DNA of 64,000 bases from Yoonia sp034652275 (GTDB taxonomy: Bacteria; Pseudomonadota; Alphaproteobacteria; Rhodobacterales; Rhodobacteraceae), in contig NZ_JAXIWG010000003.1 of assembly GCF_034652275.1 (NCBI RefSeq), positions 434,001-498,000 of the forward strand, given 5' to 3'. The notes below the pieces were generated by a model. The model had not been told where the DNA came from and did not search any database. It was given only the letters and a program-made list of their open reading frames with translations. Shown piece after piece: positions 1 through 7,456 of the stretch (the stretch's first letter is position 1; the number at the start of each line of letters is the position of its first letter). The position numbers and the translations under genes were made by a program.

Positions 1-42
1 ATCATGTGACATCCAACCGATGCAAGCTGCCGCGTGAGCAGA

Positions 43-57
43 GCGGGTCACACCCGC
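43..57. other. Perfect hairpin in the leader region of the helicase gene
   Basis: GCGGGT-CAC-ACCCGC is a perfect 6-bp stem with a 3-base loop. There is no T-run on either side. It may be the terminator of a gene ending before the window or part of the helicase leader; position alone does not decide. Confidence 0.35.
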
Positions 58-168
58 AAGGCATCCGTTGAATTTCAGGTTCCCAGATCACGCAGGGGTC
101 CCGCGCCACATCGGCGCCCGGACAATGCGGTTCAGGCAGTCAGCATATGGCGCAACTTCTGCTTTTGG

Positions 169-189
169 CCTTTGGGGTTCGCCCAAGGG
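169..189 (+). promoter_or_regulatory. Stem-loop in the 5' leader of the DEAD-box helicase gene
   Basis: CCTTTGGG / CCCAAGGG forms an 8-bp stem with one G-U pair and a GTTCG loop, about 50 bases before the start codon at 239. Cold-induced helicase genes often have long structured leaders. That this leader has such a role is inference. Confidence 0.35.
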
Positions 190-238
190 TCACACCCATA
201 TGTGCGGGCTGCGGTTCGCTGAAAACAGGATATCCACG

Positions 239-1564
239 ATGGATTTTGACATGCTGGGCCTTGCGCCCCGACTGATTGCCGTTCTGAAAGAACAGGGCAT
301 CACCGACCCCACCCCCATTCAGACGCAGGCGATTCCGCATGCGATGAACGGCCGTGACGTGATGGGCCTTGCCCAGACCGGCACCGGCAAAACCGCGGCC
401 TTCGGGCTGCCGATGATCCATGCGCTGATGAAGGCGGGTGTGAAACCCAACCCCAAGGCGGTGCGCGGTCTGGTGCTCGCACCGACACGCGAACTGGCCA
501 AGCAGATTGCCGACAACCTGACCGCCTATACCAAGGGCAGCCATCTGAAGGTGGCACTTGTCGTCGGTGGTGCAGGGATCACCGCGCAGACCAAACGTCT
601 GGCGGGCGGTGTGGACCTTTTGGTCGCCACACCGGGCCGGTTGATCGACCTGCTTGACCGTCGTGCTGTGCGCCTCGATGAAACCGTCTATCTGGTGCTG
701 GACGAGGCCGACCAGATGCTCGACATGGGATTCATCCATGCGCTGCGCCGGATCGCGCCGCTGCTGGCCAAAGACCGCCAGACGATGATGTTCTCGGCCA
801 CCATGCCGAAACTGATGTCCGAACTGGCGGATGCCTTCCTGACCGATGCCGTGCGGGTGCAGGTTAACCCCCCGGGGCAGGCCGTCAAAAAGATTGCGCA
901 ATCGGTGCATTTCGTGGCGCAAGCGGCGAAAACCGACCTGCTGGTGGAACTGCTCGACAAACACCGGGACGAACTGGCGCTGGTCTTTGGCCGCACCAAA
1001 CATGGCTGTGAAAAGCTGTATAAAACGCTCGAAGCCAAGGGGTTTGCCGCCGCCTCCATCCACGGCAACAAATCCCAAGGTCAGCGCGAACGCGCGATCG
1101 AGGCGTTCAAGGCCGGCAAGGTCCGCGTATTGGTGGCAACTGACGTCGCTGCGCGCGGCATCGACATTCCGGGCGTGCGGCATGTCTACAACTATGACCT
1201 GCCCAATGTGGCAGAAAACTATGTCCACCGGATCGGTCGGACCGCGCGTGCGGGGGCTGACGGATCGGCCATTGCGCTGGTCGCACCGGACGAAATGATC
1301 GAATTGCAGGACATCGAAAAAGCGATGAAGGAAACCATCCCCGTCGCGTCCGGTCGTCCTTGGGAGATCATGCCGGGTCAGAAAAAGCGCCCCAATGGCG
1401 GCGGTGCGGGGGGCGGTCGTCGCGGTGGTGGCGGCGGCGGCGGTGGGAACCGCTCTGCTGCGCCGCGTGCGGGTGGCAAACCTGCTGGCGGTGCTGGCAA
1501 ACCGCAAGGTGGTCGCAAACCAGGGTCAGGTGGCGGTCGGTCGCGCGGACGTTCTGCTGCTTGA
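239..1564 (+). CDS. RhlE-like DEAD-box ATP-dependent RNA helicase
   Basis: This is a 441-residue ATP-dependent RNA helicase of the DEAD-box family, expected to unwind RNA duplexes in ribosome assembly, RNA decay or cold adaptation. The motifs appear in order: Q motif (about 23-28), motif I AQTGTGKT (45-52), PTRELA (82-87), TPGR (131-134), DEAD (155-158), SAT (186-188), ATDVAARGIDI and HRIGRTARAG. A low-complexity Gly/Arg tail follows from about residue 380, as in RhlE and CsdA-like enzymes, and probably binds RNA. The frame stays open upstream to position 68. ATG 239 is preferred because AGGA lies 8 bases before it and homology to the family starts there. It is transcribed alone, with a GC hairpin after the stop. 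The exact subfamily is uncertain. Confidence 0.92.
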   Translation: MDFDMLGLAPRLIAVLKEQGITDPTPIQTQAIPHAMNGRDVMGLAQTGTGKTAAFGLPMIHALMKAGVKPNPKAVRGLVLAPTRELAKQIADNLTAYTKGSHLKVALVVGGAGITAQTKRLAGGVDLLVATPGRLIDLLDRRAVRLDETVYLVLDEADQMLDMGFIHALRRIAPLLAKDRQTMMFSATMPKLMSELADAFLTDAVRVQVNPPGQAVKKIAQSVHFVAQAAKTDLLVELLDKHRDELALVFGRTKHGCEKLYKTLEAKGFAAASIHGNKSQGQRERAIEAFKAGKVRVLVATDVAARGIDIPGVRHVYNYDLPNVAENYVHRIGRTARAGADGSAIALVAPDEMIELQDIEKAMKETIPVASGRPWEIMPGQKKRPNGGGAGGGRRGGGGGGGGNRSAAPRAGGKPAGGAGKPQGGRKPGSGGGRSRGRSAA

Positions 1565-1582
1565 AACCTTGCTGACGAGCGG

Positions 1583-1603
1583 CCTCGCGGGTTTCCCGCG
1601 GGG
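1583..1603. terminator. Hairpin downstream of the helicase gene
   Basis: CCTCGCGGG-TTT-CCCGCGGGG forms a 9-bp stem with one T-G pair. It lies 18 bases after the helicase stop. There is no strong T-run, so termination is likely but not certain. Confidence 0.5.
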
Positions 1604-1862
1604 GCGCAGGTCAACGTTGTTGCGCCAAGCTATTGTGCTTGGTCATTGGCCAACACGCTGATGATCCCATCTTATTTTCGTTTCAGTGTCCGACCAGTCT
1701 GGCGTTTGCCGGTTCTGGTTGGCCGGCCGAGGTATTTCATCCCGCCCATCCGTTCAGTGCGGCCAGATAGGGCAATGGAGCGGGCCTCACCGGCGTCAGC
1801 GCCGCCAAACAAAAGAAGCGCTGACGCAGATTGCCCGCGATCGCCTGTGAGCAAGCTACTGA
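1604..1862. other. Intergenic gap between convergent helicase and chemoreceptor genes
   Basis: About 260 bases with no ORF of coding character, no tRNA-like fold and no repeat-family copy. The genes on either side converge on it, so it probably holds only 3' ends. Confidence 0.5.
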
Positions 1863-3665
1863 TCAGGCCGCACGGGCCACGCCCGCACGCGCTTGTGGGG
1901 TGTGGAACTGTCGCAGGGTCGCTGACAGGCGCTGGGCCTCGCCGCTAAGGGTGCTGCTGGCAGCGTTCGCCTCCTCTCCCAGTGCGGCGTTTTCCTGTGT
2001 CATCTGGTCCAGTTGCTGGACGCCGATGCTGACCTCGGTCTGGCCAATCGCCTGATCTTTCACTGATGCGGCAATCGCCTGAATCGTGATCCCCATCTGT
2101 TCGACCTGCGCCAGAACCTGGCTCAGAGCCGTGCCGGTGTTCTGGACCAGAACGGTCCCCTCACTGATTTTTGTCCGGCTGGCGGTGATCAGCGTCCGGA
2201 TCTCGCGGGCCGACTGCGTGGCGCGCATCGACAGCGCCCGGACTTCTGACGCGACCACGGCAAAGCCCTTGCCTGCATCGCCTGCGCGCGCGGCCTCCAC
2301 ACCTGCGTTGAGGGCCAGAAGGTTGGTCTGGAATGCGATATCTTCGATCACAGAGATGATCTGGTTGATCTGGCCGGACGATTCCTCGATTTCCTGAATC
2401 GCCTGTGTCGCCTCAGTCAAAACCTGTCTGCTCTGGTTTGACAGGCTCAGGCTACGCTGTGCCATTTCGTCTGCTTCAGCAGCTTTGGCCGCGATCGCCT
2501 TGCCGCTCTGGCTCAGATTTTGCAGCGTCGCAGATGATTCTGCGAGCGTTGCTGCCTGCGTCTCGACCCGCCGTGCGAGCGAATCCGACATCGACGCGAT
2601 TCCTGTGCTCGCGGTGCTGACTTCCTGCGCAATCTCGCTCATGTCGGACACGCTTTTCCCGAGGCTTGCGACCACCGCATTGAAATCCTCGCGCAGGGCC
2701 TCGTAAGCGGCGGGGAATGGGTCGGCGCGCGACGATTCGATCCGGTGCGTCAGGTCCAGCCGCGCCAGATGGGCCAATCCGGTGCGCAGCAACCCCATGA
2801 CTTTCGTCTGTTCCTCATGGGCTTGCCGCCCTGATTCCTCCAGTTGGTGGTTGCGTTGCAGGTCGACCTTGAAAGCGGTCACACGGCGGGCGATTTCACC
2901 GATTTCGTCTTTCATATCCGCATGGGGCACGAAGGTTTCCAGGTCACCGCCTGCGATTTGGGCAATGGCGGTCGAGATTTGCGTGATCGGACGCGTCATC
3001 CGCACAGCCATCATCACGACGAGGCCAAGACCGAAGACGATCACGATTCCGGAAGCGATGACCATCGTCATCAGCCGGTCGAAGATCGCCGCATCGATAT
3101 CCGTACGTTCGACGCCGACATAGAGAATGCCGATCACGTCGTTCCCCGCGCCGTAAACTGGCAAATACACGGTCAGATAGGGCTTGCCGAGAATGACAGC
3201 TTCACCGCGGAAGGTCTGACCTTGCAGCACAGCGCGATACACATCGTTGTCGCGGCCCAGATAAGTGCCGACCGCACGTTCGCCGTCAGGTCTGACGATA
3301 TTGGTTGTCATGCGCTGAAAGTCGTTTTCCGCAGCGTCCCACTGAAAGAATGTCGCCGTTTCGCCCGAAACGCGCCCGACCTGATCGATCAGGTCATGTG
3401 TGTCGAATGTAGGAATATCGGTCCAGCTGGCGCGCGTGATCTGCCCGTCAGGGCCATAGCTGACTTGCAACCCGTCGAAGGCAGATTGGAAAACCGAGGC
3501 AATGATCCGCAGCGACAGGTCCTGCCGGTTCTGGACATCCGTCAGCATGGAATTCTGCGTCTGGCGCGCGGAAATCGACACAAGAACGGCGCAGACCGCC
3601 AGCATGATCACAGTCATCATGATGGCAAGGCGCAGTTTGAGGGACAGGGTAACAAAGCGTTTCAC
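1863..3665 (-). CDS. Methyl-accepting chemotaxis protein with a periplasmic Cache domain
   Basis: A 600-residue transmembrane chemoreceptor. Residues about 10-33 form the first membrane segment. Residues about 35-190 are a periplasmic Cache-type sensor, including a conserved stretch ending in GILYVGVERTD. A second membrane segment lies near 198-220, followed by HAMP (about 220-275) and the cytoplasmic signalling coiled coil. The hairpin tip is near 450-490 and includes LLALNAGVEAARAG. There is no C-terminal CheR-docking pentapeptide. The start is GTG at 3665, with GGAGG 5 bases upstream. No che genes are nearby, so this is an orphan receptor that would signal through an array encoded elsewhere. 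The ligand cannot be read from the sequence; small organic acids are common Cache ligands. Confidence 0.93.
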   Translation of the reverse strand: MKRFVTLSLKLRLAIMMTVIMLAVCAVLVSISARQTQNSMLTDVQNRQDLSLRIIASVFQSAFDGLQVSYGPDGQITRASWTDIPTFDTHDLIDQVGRVSGETATFFQWDAAENDFQRMTTNIVRPDGERAVGTYLGRDNDVYRAVLQGQTFRGEAVILGKPYLTVYLPVYGAGNDVIGILYVGVERTDIDAAIFDRLMTMVIASGIVIVFGLGLVVMMAVRMTRPITQISTAIAQIAGGDLETFVPHADMKDEIGEIARRVTAFKVDLQRNHQLEESGRQAHEEQTKVMGLLRTGLAHLARLDLTHRIESSRADPFPAAYEALREDFNAVVASLGKSVSDMSEIAQEVSTASTGIASMSDSLARRVETQAATLAESSATLQNLSQSGKAIAAKAAEADEMAQRSLSLSNQSRQVLTEATQAIQEIEESSGQINQIISVIEDIAFQTNLLALNAGVEAARAGDAGKGFAVVASEVRALSMRATQSAREIRTLITASRTKISEGTVLVQNTGTALSQVLAQVEQMGITIQAIAASVKDQAIGQTEVSIGVQQLDQMTQENAALGEEANAASSTLSGEAQRLSATLRQFHTPQARAGVARAA

Positions 3666-3746
3666 GGTAACCTCCGGACAGATGAGACCTCTGTCAGATA
3701 CCGCCGAAAAACCAAGAATTCCTTAAAAGCCGCCACCGAAAAGGCG

Positions 3747-3776
3747 AAGGGCCACATGCGGATGCATATGGCCCTT
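3747..3776 (-). terminator. Terminator of the rpmE end of the ribosomal block
   Basis: In the minus direction a 13-bp stem (AAGGGCCATATGC with GCATGTGGCCCTT, one U-G pair) has a 4-base loop and is followed by CGCCTTTT. It lies 25 bases after the rpmE stop. Confidence 0.75.
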
Positions 3777-3800
3777 GAGACAGTCGCACGGGTGGGGGGC

Positions 3801-4022
3801 TTAGAAGCCCAGACCGGCGTATTTGTTCTTGAACTTGGACACGCGGCCGCCGGCATCCATCAGACGGGTGCCGCCACCGGTCCATGCAGGGTGCACGGAA
3901 GGGTCGATTTCCAGCGACATCTGATCGCCTTCCTTGCCCCATGTCGATTTCATCTGCACAACAGTGCCGTCAGTGAACTTGACGTTGATGACGTGGTAAT
4001 CGGGGTGAATTTCTTTTTTCAT
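3801..4022 (-). CDS. rpmE: 50S ribosomal protein bL31
   Basis: A 73-residue bL31, a large-subunit protein at the subunit interface. It begins MKKEIHPDYH, as expected for the family, and has the usual length. It has no cysteine, so it is the zinc-independent form lacking the CxxC ribbon. It lies 11 bases after rplS on the same strand. Its Shine-Dalgarno AAGGA overlaps the rplS stop TAA, which implies translational coupling. A strong terminator follows, so it is the last gene of the block. Confidence 0.95.
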   Translation of the reverse strand: MKKEIHPDYHVINVKFTDGTVVQMKSTWGKEGDQMSLEIDPSVHPAWTGGGTRLMDAGGRVSKFKNKYAGLGF

Positions 4023-4033
4023 GGGACCCGTCC

Positions 4034-4417
4034 TTATGCCTGAGCGCCGGTAGGCGCCTTGTAGTTGGTGACTTCGGCGATACGTGCGGATTTACCGCGA
4101 CGTGCGCGCAGGTAATACAGCTTGGCACGACGGACCTTGCCGCGACGGACGACTTCGATGCTGTCGATGTTGGTAGAATGCAGCGGGAACACGCGCTCCA
4201 CGCCTTCGCCAAAGGAAATCTTGCGCACGGTGAACGATCCGGCGATGCCCGATCCGTTCTTGCGGGCGATGCAGACGCCTTCGTAGGCCTGCACACGGGT
4301 ACGTGTGCCTTCGGTCACTTTGTAACCGACGCGGATGGTGTCACCCGCTTTGAAATCGGGGATGGTTTTCCCCAGCGCAGCGATCTGCTCCGCTTCGATC
4401 TGTGCGATCAGGTTCAT
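4034..4417 (-). CDS. rplS: 50S ribosomal protein bL19
   Basis: A 127-residue bL19, which sits at the 30S-50S interface and contributes to an intersubunit bridge. The sequence has the family core FKAGDTIRVGYKV, then FTVRKISFGEGVERVFPLHS, and a basic C-terminal part with KVRRAKLYYLRARRGKSARI. Length and start are typical. AAGGAG lies 7 bases before the ATG. The trmD-rplS order is the usual one, but a 249-base gap separates them here. Its last 111 bases hold a short ORF whose stop overlaps the rplS start. Confidence 0.97.
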   Translation of the reverse strand: MNLIAQIEAEQIAALGKTIPDFKAGDTIRVGYKVTEGTRTRVQAYEGVCIARKNGSGIAGSFTVRKISFGEGVERVFPLHSTNIDSIEVVRRGKVRRAKLYYLRARRGKSARIAEVTNYKAPTGAQA

Positions 4418-4524
4418 CTGAAACGCTCCTTATGATGCTTGCGGTGGTCCGCAATGTTGTTGCCATGACGAAGAGCTCTGATCGTTACCGGGTCCGGCGC
4501 ACCGCCCGTCAGAGATTGCGTCAT
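4414..4524 (-). CDS. Candidate 36-codon leader ORF overlapping the rplS start
   Basis: An ATG at 4524 opens a 36-residue basic, His/Arg-rich frame (starts MTQSLTGGAPDP, ends HKERFR). Its TGA overlaps the rplS ATG as ATGA. GGAATAAAG upstream is a weak Shine-Dalgarno. Codon use is unlike the neighbours (AGA twice, TCT, GTA, CTT), which argues against an ordinary conserved protein and is compatible with a leader peptide or with RNA structure. Real translation is unproven. Confidence 0.3.
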   Translation of the reverse strand: MTQSLTGGAPDPVTIRALRHGNNIADHRKHHKERFR

Positions 4525-4666
4525 CGTCTTTATTCCATTCGTCCGGCCCACCCGCGGGATCTGCCCCAACGCAAGGGCTGCCCGTGATCCGCGTGATCCA
4601 TAAACAAATGGCCCGGAATCGGAACCGACCCAAGCCCGCGTCGTATAGGCCCAAGGGGGGCTGCGA
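4525..4666. other. Untranslated spacer between trmD and the rplS leader
   Basis: About 140 bases within the ribosomal block. It may hold a promoter or a ribosomal-protein leader for rplS-rpmE. I see no convincing -35/-10 pair. Confidence 0.35.
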
Positions 4667-5467
4667 TCAAGTGCCGTCTTTGGCCTTGTACGCCGCCCAA
4701 AGATCGGGCCTGCGGCTTTCGGTGATCCGTTCGGACATCGCGCGCCGCCAAGCGGCAATTTTCGCGTGATTGCCCGACATCAGCACGTCAGGGATGGCGC
4801 GGCCCTGCCATTCGGCGGGCTTGGTATACTGCGGATGCTCCAGCAGGCCGTGGGAATGGCTTTCCTCGACAGCACTTTCGGCATTGCCCAGCACGCCGGG
4901 CAACAGCCGGACGGTAGCATCAATCATCGCCTGCGCCGCAATCTCGCCCCCTGTCAGGACGAAATCACCCAGCGAGACCTCGGTGATGCCGAAATGCTCG
5001 ATCACGCGTTCATCAACGCCTTCGAACCGGCCGCAAAGCAGGGTGACCCCGTCCATGCGCGCCCAGTTGCGCGCCATCGTTTGGTCGAACCTGCGCCCGC
5101 GCGGGGACAGATAGACCAGCGGCATGATGCCCTTGGCGCTTGCGCGGGCTTCGAGGATGGCAGCTTCAAGCACATCAGGGCGCAGCACCATCCCCGCACC
5201 GCCGCCCGCGGGCGTGTCATCGACATTGCGGTGCTTGCCGATGCCAAACGTGCGCAGGTCATAGGTCTGCAACTGCCAGAGCCCGTCCTGCAACGCGCGA
5301 CCCGTCAGGCTTTCGCCCAGCACGCCGGGGAACGCTTGAGGGAACAGTGTGATGATCTGCGCGGTCCATGCGCCCGCGAGCAGGGGCGTGTCGGTCATCA
5401 ATTCGCGCGGTTTCAATGTCGCGCTGATCGACTTGCGGCCGATGGCGCGGGACGGTGTGTCAGTCAT
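4667..5467 (-). CDS. trmD: tRNA (guanine-N1-)-methyltransferase TrmD
   Basis: A 266-residue SPOUT-class methyltransferase that makes m1G37 in tRNAs with G36, which prevents +1 frameshifting. Diagnostic stretches are YLSPRGRRFDQ, the SAM-knot segment LLCGRFEGVDERV and SLGDFVLTGGE. The frame remains open to 5668, but that part is antisense to rimM. ATG 5467 is chosen because it overlaps the rimM stop as ATGACTGA and gives the short N-terminal extension (TLKPREL) seen in related alphaproteobacteria. An alternative ATG lies at 5398. It is coupled to rimM by this 8-base overlap. Confidence 0.95.
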   Translation of the reverse strand: MTDTPSRAIGRKSISATLKPRELMTDTPLLAGAWTAQIITLFPQAFPGVLGESLTGRALQDGLWQLQTYDLRTFGIGKHRNVDDTPAGGGAGMVLRPDVLEAAILEARASAKGIMPLVYLSPRGRRFDQTMARNWARMDGVTLLCGRFEGVDERVIEHFGITEVSLGDFVLTGGEIAAQAMIDATVRLLPGVLGNAESAVEESHSHGLLEHPQYTKPAEWQGRAIPDVLMSGNHAKIAAWRRAMSERITESRRPDLWAAYKAKDGT

Positions 5468-5975
5468 CGGTCGCAAAAAGCCCGGCAGGCGGGTCCGCGA
5501 TGATGCGCCCCGCGGCCAGATCGACGGTCGGCACGGCGGCGCGGGTGAATGGCAACAGCACGGTGTCGGACTGGCCCGGCACATGCAGTTCCAAAAGCGC
5601 ACCTGCGCCATGGTCCACGACGGATTTGACCTGCCCCAGTTTGCTGCCGCCGGTATCGAGCACGGCAAGTCCGATCAGGTCGGCATAGTAGTATTCGTCA
5701 TCGGGCAGCGACGGCATTGCCGCGCGGTCGGCGTAAAGGGCGACGTTGCGCAGGGCGTCGGCATCTTCCTTGGTCACCACGCCGGACAGGCGCGCAGTGA
5801 ACCCGCCTTTGAGCTGGCCAGTCAGCACCACCTGCGCGATGCTGTCGCCGTGTTCGGTGTAAAGCGGTGTGTAATCGGCGATGGCGGCGGGATCGGCGCA
5901 GAAGGATTTCAGCCGCACCTCGCCCTTGACCCCGAAAGAGCCGCCGATCATGCCTACGATAACGCGGTCAGTCAT
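5460..5975 (-). CDS. rimM: 16S rRNA processing / ribosome maturation factor RimM
   Basis: A 171-residue RimM, which binds uS19 and assists maturation of the 30S head. The N-terminal RimM domain (IGGSFGVKGEVRLKSF near residues 10-25) precedes a PRC-barrel domain starting at DDEYYYADLIGL. Its start overlaps the stop of an upstream 50-residue gene, and its stop overlaps trmD, both through the same 8 bases ATGACTGA. The small gene, rimM and trmD should therefore be translated in a coupled way. Confidence 0.95.
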   Translation of the reverse strand: MTDRVIVGMIGGSFGVKGEVRLKSFCADPAAIADYTPLYTEHGDSIAQVVLTGQLKGGFTARLSGVVTKEDADALRNVALYADRAAMPSLPDDEYYYADLIGLAVLDTGGSKLGQVKSVVDHGAGALLELHVPGQSDTVLLPFTRAAVPTVDLAAGRIIADPPAGLFATDD

Positions 5976-6120
5976 TGATCATCTCCGCTGCAAGACAGAT
6001 GTTCTCGATCCACAGGCCGCCGCCAGCCTCGCAGGTCTCTTGGCGACCCTGCCGTTCATAGAGCATCCCCGCCACAAAGGCGAACATCACAAGGATGAGG
6101 GTGCGGAGCAAGCGGAACAT
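5968..6120 (-). CDS. Small single-pass membrane protein between rpsP and rimM
   Basis: A 50-codon gene, too short for usual cut-offs, running ATG 6120 to TGA 5968. The translation begins MFRLLRTLILVMFAFVAG and continues MLYERQGRQETC. Residues about 3-20 form one hydrophobic segment with positive flanks (N-in). The short outer part has two cysteines (30 and 42) around GGGLW. Its stop overlaps the rimM start by ATGACTGA. This overlap, the clear membrane segment and the two-cysteine tail argue for a real gene. No Shine-Dalgarno is visible; instead an 8-bp hairpin lies just upstream. Function unknown. My impression is that similar short proteins occur at this place in other Rhodobacterales, unverified here. 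Confidence 0.65.
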   Translation of the reverse strand: MFRLLRTLILVMFAFVAGMLYERQGRQETCEAGGGLWIENICLAAEMIND

Positions 6121-6138
6121 CGGGGGTGAGGGGTGCAG

Positions 6139-6157
6139 CCCGGACCAAAGGTCCGGG
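6139..6157 (-). promoter_or_regulatory. Perfect hairpin between rpsP and the small membrane-protein gene
   Basis: CCCGGACC-AAA-GGTCCGGG is an 8-bp perfect stem placed 18 bases before the small gene's ATG and 14 after the rpsP stop. There is no T-run after it, so it may be an mRNA processing or attenuation structure that tunes rpsP against rimM-trmD. Confidence 0.5.
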
Positions 6158-6171
6158 CCACGGTCCGCCGC

Positions 6172-6558
6172 TTATTCGGCGGCGGCGTCTTCGGCGGGTG
6201 CGTTTGCAGCTTCAGCCGCGGCAGCGGCCTTGGCGGCTTTTTCTTCGGCGCGCTTGGTTGCGGCCTTGCCGGGGGTGCCTTTTTTCAGGTTGGCACGGTC
6301 TTTCTTCGGCATCACGCCAGCAGCTTCGAGCATGCGCGCGACGCGGTCGGTCGGCTGTGCGCCCTGACCCAGCCAGTGCTGGATGCGGTCCATGTCCATG
6401 CGGACGCGGTCTTCGCTGTCTTTGGGCAGCATCGGGGCATAGGTGCCCAGTTTCTCGATGAAGCGGCCATCGCGTGGCATGCGGCTGTCGGCAGCGACGA
6501 TTGCATAGTGTGGGCGCTTCTTGGAACCGCCACGGGCGAGCCGGATTTTCATAGACAT
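6172..6558 (-). CDS. rpsP: 30S ribosomal protein bS16
   Basis: A 128-residue bS16, an early-assembling small-subunit protein. The family core KIRLARGGSKKRPHYAIVA is at the N-terminus. Residues about 85-128 are an Ala/Lys/Glu-rich tail, common in alphaproteobacterial bS16. ATG 6558 (MSMKIR) is chosen over ATG 6552 because AAGGAG lies 7 bases before the first. It follows the chorismate mutase gene across a short gap holding a hairpin. Confidence 0.95.
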   Translation of the reverse strand: MSMKIRLARGGSKKRPHYAIVAADSRMPRDGRFIEKLGTYAPMLPKDSEDRVRMDMDRIQHWLGQGAQPTDRVARMLEAAGVMPKKDRANLKKGTPGKAATKRAEEKAAKAAAAAEAANAPAEDAAAE

Positions 6559-6588
6559 TGTGTTTCTCCTTTAAGAATGTCTGGGGGT

Positions 6589-6606
6589 GGCGGGGTGAAC
6601 CCCGCC
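6589..6606. repeat. Palindromic hairpin GGCGGGG-TGAA-CCCCGCC at the chorismate mutase stop
   Basis: A 7-bp perfect stem with a tetraloop directly abutting the TAG of the chorismate mutase gene and followed on the plus strand by CTAC. The same layout (G-rich arm, short loop, C-rich arm, CTAC) recurs at 12952 and 43527. It probably trims or terminates the ffh-side transcript before rpsP. Confidence 0.55.
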
Positions 6607-6903
6607 CTACGATTGATGTTGTTTGTGATGCTGGATCACTTCCTGAATGATGAAGTTCAGGAATTTCTTGGCGAATTCAGGGTCGAGATCGGCCTGTTCC
6701 GCAAGCTCGGTCAGCCGTGCGATCTGGGCGGCTTCGCGCGCCGGATCGGACGGGGGCAGGGCGTGTTCGGCTTTCAGCCGCCCCACGGCCTGTGTGTGTT
6801 TGAAACGCTCGCCCAAAGTATAGACGAGGATCGCATCCAGCCGGTCGATGCTGGCGCGATGCTCTTTCAGGATCTGCGCGGCGCGGGTGATGGCGTCAGA
6901 CAT
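6607..6903 (-). CDS. Chorismate mutase, AroQ type, monofunctional
   Basis: A 98-residue all-helical AroQ-class chorismate mutase converting chorismate to prephenate for Phe and Tyr synthesis in the cytoplasm. Supporting features are the N-terminal helix with HRASIDRLDAILVYTLGERF and the following KHTQAVGRLKAEH, which carry the usual Arg/Lys substrate contacts, and a length typical of the free-standing domain. ATG 6903 has AAGGA upstream. It overlaps the end of the acetyltransferase gene by 8 bases (ATGTCTGA). The longer open frame upstream is antisense noise. Confidence 0.88.
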   Translation of the reverse strand: MSDAITRAAQILKEHRASIDRLDAILVYTLGERFKHTQAVGRLKAEHALPPSDPAREAAQIARLTELAEQADLDPEFAKKFLNFIIQEVIQHHKQHQS

Positions 6904-7456
6904 GGGCCTGTCCTTTCGGATGTGGATGGCGGTAGACCAGCGTGTCGGGCTTCGGGCCGCGCGCCTGCGGGTCAAGGGCCGCGCCCAGCTTTTCGGCCAG
7001 CCGGATCGAGCGGGCGTTGTCGGGCGCGATATAGCTGACCACCGTGTCCCAGCCGAGGCTGTCATAGGCATGGGCAATCGCGGCGCGTGCGGCTTCGGTC
7101 GCGATGCCGGTGCCTTGCGCGGCATCCGACAGGATCATCCAGCCGATCTCGGTTTCGGGCCAGTCGGGGGGTGTCCACGGGCCGACAAGCCCGAGGGCCG
7201 TGTCGTCGTCATGCCGGGTGACCGCCCACATGCCATAGCCGAAAATCTCCCAATGTCCGAGTTCCGAGGCGAAGCTGCGAAAGGCGCGGCCCAGATCCTT
7301 GTGCCCGCCAAACGCGGTCGACCGGTCCGACATCATGAAATCATGAAAGGCAGGCCAGTCATCCGGCGTAGGGCGGCGCAGGGCCAGCCGGTCGGTTTTC
7401 AGGTTTTGGCAAACCTGAAGCCTCCGGCGGGGATATTTGGGCTCGGAAGATGTCAT
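6896..7456 (-). CDS. GNAT-family N-acetyltransferase (RimJ-like)
   Basis: A 186-residue acetyltransferase of the RimJ/RimL type. The core has RLALRRPTPDDWPAF, then EIGWMILSDAAQGTGIATEA, whose QGTGIA matches the acetyl-CoA pyrophosphate loop, then YIAPDNARSIRLAEKLGA. Substrate unknown. The only in-frame ATG upstream of the core is 7456, overlapping the ffh stop as ATGA. Residues 2-14 are therefore encoded by a copy of the dispersed intergenic repeat on its reverse strand (SSEPKYPRRR). Either the repeat has been co-opted as an N-terminal extension, or a non-ATG start downstream is used. It sits in the ffh-chorismate mutase chain. Confidence 0.85.
   Translation of the reverse strand: MTSSEPKYPRRRLQVCQNLKTDRLALRRPTPDDWPAFHDFMMSDRSTAFGGHKDLGRAFRSFASELGHWEIFGYGMWAVTRHDDDTALGLVGPWTPPDWPETEIGWMILSDAAQGTGIATEAARAAIAHAYDSLGWDTVVSYIAPDNARSIRLAEKLGAALDPQARGPKPDTLVYRHPHPKGQAHV
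7400..7417. other. Perfect palindromic stem inside the acetyltransferase N-terminal coding region
   Basis: CAGGTTT-TGGC-AAACCTG is a 7-bp perfect stem with a 4-base loop next to the repeat element at 7420. It falls at codons about 14-19 of the acetyltransferase and may affect its translation. Confidence 0.4.
7420..7452 (+). repeat. Dispersed mini-hairpin element, copy A
   Basis: Full 33-base copy: GCCTCCGGCGGGG, ATATTTGGG, CTCGGAAGATG. Same sequence as copies at 20255 and 53139. CCTC-CGGC-GGGG can form a small stem followed by ATATTT. Here it overlaps the start of the acetyltransferase reading frame. Confidence 0.85.

Noticed and set aside
1400..1560. Gly-rich run in the helicase tail as a tandem repeat or CRISPR-like array
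   Set aside because: It is GGC/GGT codon low complexity in frame with the helicase, without regular repeats and spacers.
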